Below, piece by piece: positions 9,114 to 18,598 of a stretch of 64,000 bases of DNA (its first letter is position 1; every line of letters begins with the position of its first letter). The DNA comes from Site-B1 sp963722665. Its GTDB lineage: Bacteria; Bacteroidota; Bacteroidia; Flavobacteriales; Flavobacteriaceae. The translations under genes were made by a program, and so were the position numbers. The DNA is taken from the NCBI GenBank assembly GCA_963722665.1, contig CAVRNW010000018.1:62001-126000 (forward strand), written 5' to 3'. The notes under the pieces were generated by a model, which was not told where the DNA came from, ran no database searches, and was given only the letters and a program-made list of their open reading frames with translations.

Positions 9114-11433
9114 ATGGAAAACATATACTTATTTAATGATTATCGCCCTTGCAGTATTAGCTATTGCTGATTTGGTTGTAGGTGTTAGTAATGATGCAGT
9201 AAACTTTTTAAATTCTGCAATTGGTTCAAAAGCAATTTCTTTAAAAACAATCATGATTGTTGCCAGTCTTGGTGTTGCAGTTGGTGCTGTATTTTCTAGT
9301 GGTATGATGGAAGTTGCCCGAAAAGGAATTTTTAATCCTGGAGAATTTATGTTTAATGAGATCATGATCATCTTTATGGCAGTCATGATAACTGATATTT
9401 TACTTCTGGATTTTTTTAATACAGTTGGAATGCCAACCTCAACAACAGTTTCAATTGTATTTGAGTTATTAGGTGCTTCGGTAGCAATGGCATTTATTAA
9501 AATTGCTCATGATGGAGGCAGTTTTGGAGATGTTGTAACCTACATTAATACATCCAAGGCAACCCAAATTATATTTGGTATTTTGCTCTCGGTGGTTGTT
9601 GCCTTTTCTGTTGGTGCATTTGTACAATGGGTTTCAAGGGTCTTATTTTCATATAATTTTGAGAAAAAAGCTAAATGGGTTGGAGCTATTTTTGGGGGTG
9701 TTGCATTAACTGCAATTACATACTTTATTTTTATGAAAGGTATTAAAGGGAACGCCATATGCACAGCGAAAGATTTGATATAATTGGAGGGGCAACGATT
9801 AAAGACTTTTTAGAAAATCAAGTCTTGTCTATTATTGTTGTTAGTTTAGTTTTTTGGTCATTATTTATCATTACTTATTATAATGTATTTAAAACTAAAT
9901 ATCTATAAGCTTATTATTATTAGTCGGTACTTTTGCTTTGGCATTAGCATTTGCAGGAAACGATTTAGTTAATTTTATTGGTGTGCCTATCGCTGCTTAG
10001 CAGTCTTATGAAGCCTGGGTTGTTTCTGGTGTTCCGGCTACCGAATTTAGTATGGATGTTTTAGCATCTAAAGTTCCTACTCCAACCTTATTCTCTTATT
10101 TGCTGCAGGATATTATGGTTCTTACTTTATGGTTTTCAAAAAAGGCTAAAGATGTTGTTAAAACTTAAATTAGACTTGTCAAGCCAAGGAGAAACTAAAG
10201 AGAGATTTAATCCTACTGGATTATCAAGAAATTTAGTGAGATTTACAATTTCAATGTCACAAATGTCAGATTATATTTTACCGGAATCGTGGCAAAACTA
10301 AAATCGAAAGGCAATTTGAACAAACCTGAAAGCTATCTAAAAAAAATACCTAAAGAAGTAACGACCTGCATTTGATTTGGTGAGAGCGGCGGTTAACTTA
10401 ATGGTTGCGGCGTGTTCTAATTTCAATTGCAACATCCTATAAGTTACCTCTATCTACAACTTATGTGACCTTTATGGTTGCAATGGGTACGTCGTTAGCT
10501 GATAGAGCTTGGGGAGCAGAAAGCGCCGTATATAGAGTTGCCGGTGTATTAAATGTTATTGGGGGTTGGTTCTTTACTGCACTTATTGCATTTACTGCTG
10601 CTGCTGTAATAGCTTACTTAATGAATTTAAATTTCCCAGTAATGGTTGCAGTATTGTTACTTTTAGCAATTTTATTATTAGTAAGAAATTATATTTCTCA
10701 TAAAAAAAAGCTCAAAACAACAAAAACTGAAGATAGTTTAACGAAGGCTGAAAGTAGCTCGGTCCAGGGTGTTATCCATGAAAGTGCCAGCAATATTGCA
10801 AGGGTTGTTAAAAGAGGCAATAAAATGTATACCAATGCCATTAATGGACTTGCAAAACAAGATCTATCAATTCTTACAAAAAACAAAAAACAGGTTGTAA
10901 AATTATCTGATGAAGTTGAAGAATTACGAGATAATATTTTCTATTTTATTAAGAATCTGGACGAATCAAGTATTGGGGCAAGTAGTTTTTATATTCATAT
11001 ATTAAGTTACTTACAAGATATGACTCAATCATTGGAATATATTACCAAAGTGAGTTACAAACATGTTAATAATAACCATAAAAAACTAAAATTCAATCAG
11101 GTTAAAGAGCTTAAAGAAATAAATGAAGCTATTGAGAAATTATTTGCTGACACCAAGGCCGCTTTTGAATCACGATCATTTGAACAAATTGGTGTAATTC
11201 TTAAAGATAAGAAAGTTGTATATGATCTTGTAAAAGAGAAAATCCAGAAACAAGTTGAAAGAACACGGACTGAAGAATCCAGTCCTAAGAATACAACTTT
11301 GTATTTTAGTTTGCTTCTAGAAACTAAAGATTTGCTGAATGCAACCATGAATCTGTTACAGGAATATCATGATTCCCATGACAGAAGTGTGAAGCCGGCG
11401 ACTATTGACAGAGAGATAGAGTCTGACGAATAA
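9114..11433 (+). pseudogene. pit: Inorganic phosphate transporter, PiT family, with C-terminal PhoU-like domain; many disabling changes
   Basis: The ATG at 9114 starts MENIYLF, then an extra A at 9135 moves the frame to MIIALAVLAIADLVVGVSN, the PiT signature region. The frame breaks again at about 9755-9770 and 9895-9905. An in-frame TAG at 9998-10000 replaces a residue after VGVPIAA-type sequence (a Trp in homologues as I remember them). More shifts lie at about 10085-10120 (two that compensate), 10165, 10297, 10324, 10365 and 10410. From 10411 to the stop the frame is clean: TSYKLPLSTTYVTFMVAMGT (second PiT motif), a last TM, and a 200-residue helical PhoU-like tail. Damage is concentrated in 9750-10415. 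This is low-affinity Pi transport in homologues. Loss of function is likely if the sequence is right. Confidence 0.85.
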
Positions 11434-11491
11434 TTATTTCATAATTAAGTCGATTTTGTGTCAACTTATTTTAGGACGAGACAGAATTTAT

Positions 11492-11526
11492 AAAAAAAGC
11501 ACTCCTGAAAAAGAGTGCTTTTTTAT
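11492..11526. terminator. Bidirectional terminator between pit and the Na/Pi cotransporter
   Basis: AGCACTC (11498-11504) pairs with GAGTGCT (11513-11519), flanked by an A run on the left and a T run on the right, so it works for both converging genes. Confidence 0.85.
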
Positions 11527-11541
11527 TGAATTAGATCAATA

Positions 11542-13308
11542 TTATAAATCAGTTTTTACCTCTAATAAAGAATCTTTCCTGCTATACAATAACTCAGCCA
11601 CTTCAATCAGTTTCTTTATCATGTCGTTTACATTTGTATGATCATTGAATAATGAGGAAGCCATTTCGGCGGTTATTAAATTTTTACGAATCAATTTATC
11701 AATGGATTTATTGCTTTGCCTGATATTATGTTTTGCCTCTTGCTTTAATTCTGTTAGTAGTTTTTCATATTTATTTTGGTCTTCACTTTTTCTGAACAGA
11801 TAAATAACCCTTAGAACTTTTGCAACTTTCTTTCTAAATCCGTCATATTCCTTTTGAAGGTATTTGTTATTACTTGTCATGGAAAAGTTCACATTCTTAT
11901 TTAATTCCCGTGAGTCTTTAATTATCTCAACCATTTTTCTGTTTGCAATTTTTATTTCTGTAACTGCTTCGTTCTGTCTTTTACTTAAGTTTAAGGTATT
12001 TTGTGCTGTAGTGGCGTATTTAATTATTTCTCCATAAATATTCTTTACCTTTTTGTAGTACAGATCTTCAACATTGATATGCATATCTTCAGTTGATTTT
12101 TTAATAACAGTTTTTAATTTCTCATCAGATTTAATATCTGCTCTATGAATGTTCAAACTATGGGCTACAATTTCAAAGATCGCATTCTTATATAAGAATT
12201 TAGATTCGTCAATTAACGATGATATGGCTGATCCTGAGAATTTCAGAACTGCCTCATTCAAGAATTTTGGTTCATCAATTGCCTTATCCTGTTCTTCTTT
12301 TATGTGCTTGAGGAGAAATTGTTCGAGCTTTTTAATAAACGGTATCATGATAATGACACCTATAACATTAAAAATAGTATGGAACAAGGCTAACTTAAGT
12401 GTATAATCTGTTGCAGCGATCGATAATACTTCGGCAAGCATATTTACCAATTTAGCCAATGGATAAATAAAAGCTAATGCCACTATTCCTGTAACAATAT
12501 TAAATACAAAATGTGCTCCTGCTAATCTCTTCCCAGCGGCATTTGCACCAATTGAACCTAAAACGGCGGTAATTGTTGTCCCAACATTTGCCCCTATGGC
12601 CAAAGCCAAGGCATTTTCATATTCTATTTGCCCGGCAGATAAAGCCGCTAATATCAATGCAAGTGTTGCACTGCTGGACTGCAAAATAGTAGTTATGATT
12701 ATTCCAATTATTGTGTAAATAACTATACCCAGAAAACCTGGAACTGCATATTGAGTTAAATCTATATACTGTTTGAATACTTCAAATCCTTCCTTCATGA
12801 AGTGAATTCCTAAAAAGAAGAATCCGAGTCCTGCCAGAACATTGCCTACTCCTTTTAAGGAGCTCCTTTTTTGAAAAGAAAAAATTATCCCAAATACCAG
12901 CATTGGCATTGCCAGGGTCGATATATTTATTTTTAATCCAAATCCAGCAACTAACCAGGCGGTTGCTGTTGTACCTATGTTTGCCCCAAAGATCAAACCT
13001 ATTCCTCCAGACAGACTTATTAATCCGGCACTAATAAAAGATATGGTAATTATAGAAACTAAAGAACTGGATTGAATTATAGCGGTTACAAAAGCTCCGG
13101 CAGTAATACTTTTATAAAGCTTATTAGTAGCATTTTTTAAGATATTTTGGAGTGGCCCTTTAGTAAACACCCTGAATCCTTCTTCCAACAAGATCATTCC
13201 GAAAAGCAAAATTGCAACACCAGCAGAGATGGTCTTAAAATTCGGATTTAAATATAGTGCAGCCGCTAAAGCAATTAAAAACCCTACGAAAATGGACTTT
13301 TTGAACAT
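11542..13308 (-). CDS. Na/Pi cotransporter family protein (NptA/YjbB type) with PhoU-like tail
   Basis: 588 residues. The membrane part (about residues 1-330) has eight or more hydrophobic segments and the two QSSS repeats that mark the Na_Pi_cotrans fold: IIQSSSLVSIITISF and ILQSSSATLALILAA, each followed by a GANIGTT/GANVGTT motif. Residues about 340-588 are a charged helical region like PhoU. It probably exports or imports phosphate with Na+ across the inner membrane. It converges with pit, placing a second phosphate transporter next to the damaged one. Unlike the porin, phoU and pit, this gene is intact. Confidence 0.92.
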   Translation of the reverse strand: MFKKSIFVGFLIALAAALYLNPNFKTISAGVAILLFGMILLEEGFRVFTKGPLQNILKNATNKLYKSITAGAFVTAIIQSSSLVSIITISFISAGLISLSGGIGLIFGANIGTTATAWLVAGFGLKINISTLAMPMLVFGIIFSFQKRSSLKGVGNVLAGLGFFFLGIHFMKEGFEVFKQYIDLTQYAVPGFLGIVIYTIIGIIITTILQSSSATLALILAALSAGQIEYENALALAIGANVGTTITAVLGSIGANAAGKRLAGAHFVFNIVTGIVALAFIYPLAKLVNMLAEVLSIAATDYTLKLALFHTIFNVIGVIIMIPFIKKLEQFLLKHIKEEQDKAIDEPKFLNEAVLKFSGSAISSLIDESKFLYKNAIFEIVAHSLNIHRADIKSDEKLKTVIKKSTEDMHINVEDLYYKKVKNIYGEIIKYATTAQNTLNLSKRQNEAVTEIKIANRKMVEIIKDSRELNKNVNFSMTSNNKYLQKEYDGFRKKVAKVLRVIYLFRKSEDQNKYEKLLTELKQEAKHNIRQSNKSIDKLIRKNLITAEMASSLFNDHTNVNDMIKKLIEVAELLYSRKDSLLEVKTDL

Positions 13309-13406
13309 TTAATTCTTAAGATTGGATCTGATTTTAAATAATAATTTGAAGTTAATATAAATTAAACTTATTGCAAATACAAAATGATCGAACAATTAAA
13401 TAAAAA

Positions 13407-13432
13407 AACACCTCATAAAGAGGTGTTCTTCT
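13407..13432. terminator. Terminator hairpin between nrdA and the Na/Pi cotransporter
   Basis: AACACCTC (13407-13414) pairs with GAGGTGTT (13420-13427) around a 5-nt loop. On the minus strand the stem is followed by a T run (A-run at 13402-13408), so it can end nrdA transcription. Confidence 0.7.
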
Positions 13433-13469
13433 AACATTTAAGTAGGTTCCTGAATAACCAGGAAAATAT

Positions 13470-15938
13470 TTAAGAACCGCACATTAAACAATCATCACCT
13501 TCTGCTTCCTTGGCCTGTGTGATCAAAGTCTTCATTTCTTCAGCAGTCATCGGTACAACTTCTGTGGTTTCCTGAACAAATTTTGCTGCCGTTATAGCCG
13601 CTTTTTGTTGTTGTTTGTTTACTAACACTTCGGCAGTTTCATCTGCTTCTGAAACCGGTTCTTCTTTCTTTTTATTATCTAAAGTAAATTTAATTGCATC
13701 TACAGCACTCTTGGTACGCAAGTAGTACATCCCGGTTTTTAATCCGCTTTTCCAGGCATAAAAATGCATAGATGTAAGTTTTGCCATAGTTGCACCTTCT
13801 AAGAATAGGTTTAGGGATTGAGATTGATCAATGAAATAACCTCTTTGCCTTGACATATCTATGATATCCTTCATACTTAATTCCCAAACCGTTTTATACA
13901 ATTCTTTGATTTCTTCAGGTATTCCATCTATATTTTGAACAGATCCATTGGCTCTCATAATTTCCTGTTTCAATCCTTCATTCCATAATCCAAGTTCAAC
14001 CAGATCTTCAAGTAAATGCTTGTTTACGACAATAAATTCGCCAGAAAGCACTCTGCGAGTATAAATGTTGGAAGTATAAGGTTCGAAGCACTCATTATTT
14101 CCTAAAATCTGCGATGTGGAAGCAGTTGGCATTGGTGCAACCAATAACGAGTTTCTTACACCATGCTTTTTTACCTCTTTACGGAGTTTTTCCCAATCCC
14201 AGCGATCGCTAAAGTCTTCATCCTTTAATCCCCATAAATTGTGTTGGAACTCTCCTTTGCTAATTGGCGATCCTTTATAAGTTTGATACGGACCATCCTT
14301 CTCAGCTTCCTCCATACTTGCAGTTACTGCGGCATAGTAAAGTGTTTCAAAGATATCCTGGTTCAGTTGTTTTGCCTCGTCACAGGTAAAAGGCAACCGC
14401 AGCTTGATAAACGTATCTGCCAATCCTTGAACGCCCAGCCCAATTGGTCTATGTCTGATATTAGAGTTTTTAGCTTCCTTAACAGGATAATAATTCCTGT
14501 CAATTACTCTATTAAGGTTTTTGGTTACTCGCTTTGTAATTCTGAATAATTCTTTGTGATCGAATTCTCCGTTCTTTATGAACATAGGCAAAGCAATAGA
14601 AGCCAGATTGCATACAGCAACTTCATCTGGAGATGTATATTCTATGATCTCGGTACACAGATTTGATGAGCGAATGGTTCCTAAATTTTGCTGATTGGAT
14701 TTGCTGTTAGCAGCATCTTTATATAACATGTAAGGCGTCCCTGTCTCTATTTGAGATTCAAGTATCTTCTCCCAAAGATCACGGGCTTTAATTGACTTTC
14801 TTCCTTTACCTTCTGATTCATACTTTGTATATAAGGCTTCAAATTCTTCACTGTGCATATCTGCCAATCCAGGGCATTCATTAGGACACATTAAGGTCCA
14901 TTGCCCGTTATCCTGCACTCGTTTCATAAAAAGATCCGGAATCCACATCGCATAAAACAGATCTCTGGCACGCATCTCTTCTTTCCCATGGTTCTTTTTA
15001 AGCTCTAAAAATTCAAAGATATCTGCATGCCAAGGTTCAATATAAATTGCGAAACTTCCTTTGCGCTTCCCTCCTCCCTGATCTACATAACGAGCTGTAT
15101 CGTTGAATACCTGAAGCATAGGCACAATTCCGTTGGAGGTTCCATTTGTACCTGCTATATAGCTTCCTGTAGCTCTTATATCATGAATAGATAACCCAAT
15201 ACCACCAGCCGACTGAGATATCTGCGCGGTTTGTTTAAGAGTATCATAAATACCATCGATGCTGTCCTCCTTCATTGTTAACAGAAAGCATGATGACATT
15301 TGAGGTTTTGGTGTTCCTGAGTTGAATAAGGTTGGTGTGGCATGAGTGAAATATTTTTTGGACATTAACTCATAGGTTTCAATAACGGAATCTATATCAT
15401 CTAAATGAATTCCAACTGAAACACGCATCAGCATATGCTGTGGTCTTTCAGCAATTTTCCCATTTAATTTTAATAGGTATGAACGTTCTAATGTTTTAAA
15501 TCCAAAAAAATCATAGCCAAAATCCCGGTTATAAATAATAGTAGAATCCAGTTTTTCTTTATTATCCATAATTACCTTATATACATCTTCAGCCAAAAGA
15601 GGTGCTTTTTTTCCTGTTCTGGGATTAACGTATGCATATAGATCCTCCATCACTTCACTAAAAGTTTTCTTGGTGTTCTTGTGTAAATTGGATACGGAAA
15701 TTCTTGCGGCTAGTTTGGCATAATCAGGATGTGCAGTCGTTAATGTTGCAGCTATTTCGGCAGCAAGGTTATCCAATTCGCTCGTTGTCACGCCATCGTA
15801 CAATCCTTCAATAACACGCATTGCAACCTTAACAGGATCTACAAGTTCGTTCAATCCATAACACAACTTTCTCACTCTAGCTGTGATCTTATCAAACATC
15901 ATTAATTCTTTCTTGCCATCTCTTTTTACTACAAACAT
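13470..15938 (-). CDS. nrdA: Ribonucleoside-diphosphate reductase class Ia, alpha subunit
   Basis: 822 residues. Reduces ribonucleoside diphosphates to deoxy forms with NrdB. The N-terminal ATP-cone (about 1-90, MFVVKRDGKKELMMFDKI) is the allosteric site. Catalytic-barrel motifs are SSCFLLTMKEDSIDGIYDTL (first active Cys), NLCTEI and VAVCNLASIALP (N-C-E triad region) and EPYTSNIYTRRVLSGEF (radical-transfer tyrosines sit in the C-terminal part). The protein ends in CLMCGS, the redox Cys pair re-reduced by thioredoxin. A charged 60-residue linker separates the pair from the barrel. nrdB lies 169 bp upstream in the same direction. Confidence 0.96.
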   Translation of the reverse strand: MFVVKRDGKKELMMFDKITARVRKLCYGLNELVDPVKVAMRVIEGLYDGVTTSELDNLAAEIAATLTTAHPDYAKLAARISVSNLHKNTKKTFSEVMEDLYAYVNPRTGKKAPLLAEDVYKVIMDNKEKLDSTIIYNRDFGYDFFGFKTLERSYLLKLNGKIAERPQHMLMRVSVGIHLDDIDSVIETYELMSKKYFTHATPTLFNSGTPKPQMSSCFLLTMKEDSIDGIYDTLKQTAQISQSAGGIGLSIHDIRATGSYIAGTNGTSNGIVPMLQVFNDTARYVDQGGGKRKGSFAIYIEPWHADIFEFLELKKNHGKEEMRARDLFYAMWIPDLFMKRVQDNGQWTLMCPNECPGLADMHSEEFEALYTKYESEGKGRKSIKARDLWEKILESQIETGTPYMLYKDAANSKSNQQNLGTIRSSNLCTEIIEYTSPDEVAVCNLASIALPMFIKNGEFDHKELFRITKRVTKNLNRVIDRNYYPVKEAKNSNIRHRPIGLGVQGLADTFIKLRLPFTCDEAKQLNQDIFETLYYAAVTASMEEAEKDGPYQTYKGSPISKGEFQHNLWGLKDEDFSDRWDWEKLRKEVKKHGVRNSLLVAPMPTASTSQILGNNECFEPYTSNIYTRRVLSGEFIVVNKHLLEDLVELGLWNEGLKQEIMRANGSVQNIDGIPEEIKELYKTVWELSMKDIIDMSRQRGYFIDQSQSLNLFLEGATMAKLTSMHFYAWKSGLKTGMYYLRTKSAVDAIKFTLDNKKKEEPVSEADETAEVLVNKQQQKAAITAAKFVQETTEVVPMTAEEMKTLITQAKEAEGDDCLMCGS

Positions 15939-16107
15939 TTACATTAATTTTTTTAGTCAATCCTGAACTTATAGACAGAATTGTGGTTAGATTATATTTT
16001 ATTAAATTCTGAATTGCTGTTTAAAATCTTGACAATTCTGTTACTACTGAATAGTATTCAACTATCAGTTAAAGTTCAATTCTTATAACTATTATGAGAC
16101 CTACAGA

Positions 16108-17088
16108 CTAAAAATCAGCATCAAAGCTGAATTTATCTTCTTCTACCTCTTTGTTCATAATTCCTGCCTTCTGATATTCTGAGACACGTTTTTCAAAGAA
16201 ATTAGTCTTCCCTTGCAGAGATATCATATCCATAAAATCAAATGGATTTGTAGAGTTATAAACCTTATCGCAGCCGAATTCCACCAATAATCTATCGGTT
16301 ACAAATTCTAGATATTGGGTCATGAGTTTTGCATTCATTCCAATTAAACTTACCGGTAGAGATTCTGTAATAAATCCTCTTTCAATTTCCAGTGCATTGG
16401 TAAGAATGTGTGTAATTTTTTCTTTCGGAACCTTATTTACCATGTGATTATTATGTAAATGAACCGCAAAGTCACAATGTAATCCTTCATCACGAGAGAT
16501 TAATTCGTTGGAAAAAGTCAATCCAGGTAAAAGACCTCTCTTTTTTAACCAAAAAATAGAACAAAAACTACCGGAAAAGAAAATGCCCTCTACAGCTGCA
16601 AAGGCGATCAAACGCTCAGCAAAACTTGGCGATTCAATCCATTTTAAAGCCCAGTCTGCTTTTTCCTTGATAGCCGGAAAGTTTTCAATCGCATTGAATA
16701 AAACATTCTTTTCTTTCTCATCCTTCACATAAGTATCAATAAGGAGTGAATAAACCTCTGAATGAATATTTTCCATCATTATCTGAAATCCATAGAAAAA
16801 TTTAGCTTCACTATACTGCACTTCACTTACAAAATTCTCCGCTAAATTTTCATTGACAATGCCGTCACTGGCAGCAAAAAAGGCCAGAATATGTTTAATA
16901 AAGTAACGTTCGTCATCATTCAGTTTTGTTGCCCAATCTGTTAGATCCTGATGCAGATCAATTTCTTCTGCAGTCCAAAAACTTGCTTGTTGTTTTTTAT
17001 ACCATTCCCAGATGTCATGATGTTGAATTGGAAAAATTACGAATCTGTCCTTATTTTCTTGCAATATTGGTTCAACATGTTGAGACAT
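16108..17088 (-). CDS. nrdB: Ribonucleoside-diphosphate reductase class Ia, beta subunit
   Basis: 326 residues. Diiron-tyrosyl radical subunit that starts catalysis in NrdA. Ligand motifs are visible: ENIHSEVYSLL (Glu and His ligands, with the radical Tyr in the VYS segment as in E. coli R2) and RDEGLHCDFAVHLHNN (Glu and His ligands). It is the promoter-proximal gene of the nrdBA pair. Between nrdB and nrdA the 169 bp hold no obvious hairpin, so cotranscription is likely. I found no NrdR-type 16-bp palindrome in the upstream region. Confidence 0.95.
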   Translation of the reverse strand: MSQHVEPILQENKDRFVIFPIQHHDIWEWYKKQQASFWTAEEIDLHQDLTDWATKLNDDERYFIKHILAFFAASDGIVNENLAENFVSEVQYSEAKFFYGFQIMMENIHSEVYSLLIDTYVKDEKEKNVLFNAIENFPAIKEKADWALKWIESPSFAERLIAFAAVEGIFFSGSFCSIFWLKKRGLLPGLTFSNELISRDEGLHCDFAVHLHNNHMVNKVPKEKITHILTNALEIERGFITESLPVSLIGMNAKLMTQYLEFVTDRLLVEFGCDKVYNSTNPFDFMDMISLQGKTNFFEKRVSEYQKAGIMNKEVEEDKFSFDADF

Positions 17089-17520
17089 AGTGTATTACTT
17101 TTTTTTAAAAAATTAAACTGGTTTTTTACTCTATTTGGATTGAACAAAGATTCAAATTTGAACCTTAAAAAGAAAGGTATTTTTATAAACATTGTCCACA
17201 AGTTTTTAACAAGTGGTCTGTTTATTCTTACATTTTAGTATATTTTATAATTATTATAATAAACTCTTTATCAGGCTATTATAATAACTCATTATCGCTC
17301 GCAAGTGATAAAACAAGAGTTTCTCAAAAGTTATTTATTAAAAACTTCAATTTAGAAATTTGAAAATAATTTGGGTTTTGAATGAGATTATTTATTCATA
17401 ATTTTTTTTGCTAATTACAAGTAACTATTAATTATATGAATAAAAAGAATTAGAAATTATTCTATAAATCACACGCAAAGCCAGAACCTGAATATTCTTA
17501 TTTTGAAAATGAAAGTTTCA

Positions 17521-17558
17521 GAATTGAAAAAAGCCAGAATCCTCTGGCTTTTCAATTG
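17521..17558. terminator. Terminator-like hairpin upstream of the LytTR operon
   Basis: AAAAGCCAGA (17529-17538) pairs with TCTGGCTTTT (17543-17552) around ATCC, with GAATTG/CAATTG extending outside. It is not adjacent to any recognised gene end, so it may end a small untranslated RNA or be a relic of a deleted gene. Confidence 0.5.
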
Positions 17559-17685
17559 ATTAATAGCATTTAATCATTAAAGTGACTAATCCCACAAAGT
17601 CACAATGTTATTTTTAATTCAACAATAACTGCTAAATTTATAACGATACGAATATCTAAAAAATTAGACTAACTTGTCTACTATA

Positions 17686-17720
17686 TTGTATAGTTGGTAT
17701 AAAAATTTGTATAATTGGTA
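17686..17720 (+). promoter_or_regulatory. Direct repeat with 21-bp period, candidate LytTR operator
   Basis: TTGTATAGTTGGTA (17686-17699) and TTGTATAATTGGTA (17707-17720) differ at one base. LytTR-domain regulators such as AgrA bind two 9-bp direct repeats about 12 bp apart, a 21-22 bp period. The site stands about 75 bp before the promoter of a LytTR regulator gene, which suggests autoregulation. Confidence 0.55.
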
Positions 17721-17793
17721 ATGTTGTTTTGGAGTTAAATCTTCATACTAATTATGTAAATTGCAGGTAAATCCACACTATTTGCAGATAATA

Positions 17794-17825
17794 TTGTGGT
17801 AAACCACTTTATTATTCTAATTTTA
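17794..17825 (+). promoter_or_regulatory. Promoter of the LytTR two-component operon
   Basis: TTG at 17794-17796 and TAATTTTA (7 of 8 against TAnnTTTG) at 17818-17825, 21 bp apart. The start codon is 19 bp further. A palindrome, GTGGTAAACCAC (17796-17807), lies in the spacer and could be a second regulator site. Confidence 0.45.
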
Positions 17826-17844
17826 TAAATGGAATCTTATTTAT

Positions 17845-18579
17845 ATGTTTAAAGCAGTAATTGTTGACGACGAGCCAAAGGCTATTCAAAGTTTATCATG
17901 GGAATTAACAAATTTCAATAAGGATATTGAAATAATTAAGACATTCACCAATCCAGAGGAAGCACTTCTCTTTCTGGAAGACTATACTCCTGATTGTTTG
18001 TTTCTGGATATACAAATGCCTTCTATGGATGGTTTTCAGTTTCTTGACAAACTGAACAACAGGGATATCGCAGTAGTTTTTACAACTGCCTATGACGAAT
18101 ATGCAATTAAAGCGATAAAAAGAGAAGCCCTCGATTATTTATTAAAACCAATAGATTCAGACGATCTTAGCGACACATTAAAAAAAATAAAAAAATTTAA
18201 ATCCAAGATAATTAATAGTGATAAACTTGAAAATATATTATTGGATTTTCATTCAAAAAACAATCAAAAGAAAATCACAATTAGTACAGATGGAAAGTTG
18301 ATTTTTTTAAAATTGGAAGAAATCCTGTTTGTTGAGTCAGATGGCAACTATTGCACACTGTTTTTAGTTGAAAATCAAAAATTACTTGTGACAAAAAAAT
18401 TAAAAGAAATTGACAGCTTATTACCTCAAGACAGTTTTTTCAGAATACACAACTCATATATCATCAATTTGAATAAAATAAAAGAATTCCTAAAGACAGA
18501 AGGGTATGTAGTTATGGAATCAGGGCATCGCATTCCGGTAGCAAGACAGCGAAAATCAGATTTTTTAGAAAAACTGTAA
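17845..18579 (+). CDS. LytTR-family response regulator
   Basis: 244 residues. Receiver domain (about 1-120) has the acidic pair in VDDEP, the phospho-acceptor Asp in CLFLDIQMPSMDG and the conserved Lys in YLLKPIDSDD. The C-terminal LytTR DNA-binding domain (about 140-244) shows the VESDGNYCTLFL and FFRIHNSYIINLNKIKEF motifs. It activates or represses target genes by binding direct repeats, and such a repeat lies upstream. The partner kinase follows after 19 bp. Confidence 0.93.
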   Translation: MFKAVIVDDEPKAIQSLSWELTNFNKDIEIIKTFTNPEEALLFLEDYTPDCLFLDIQMPSMDGFQFLDKLNNRDIAVVFTTAYDEYAIKAIKREALDYLLKPIDSDDLSDTLKKIKKFKSKIINSDKLENILLDFHSKNNQKKITISTDGKLIFLKLEEILFVESDGNYCTLFLVENQKLLVTKKLKEIDSLLPQDSFFRIHNSYIINLNKIKEFLKTEGYVVMESGHRIPVARQRKSDFLEKL

Positions 18580-18598
18580 TCAATGCAAACTTTTTAAA

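Larger units (their letters stand above)
17089..17844. other. Long intergenic region between nrdB and the LytTR regulator
   Basis: 756 bp without a credible gene. It contains a near-repeat of TATTATAATAA at about 17251-17262 and 17276-17287, a terminator-like hairpin (17521-17558), a 21-bp-period direct repeat (17686-17720) and a promoter (17794-17825), described separately. The part 17290-17520 shows nothing I can support. Confidence 0.6.

Noticed and set aside
17089..17380. A gene or CRISPR-like array in the nrdB upstream region
   Set aside because: The two TATTATAATAA copies are too few and too simple, with no spacers; open frames there are short and low complexity.
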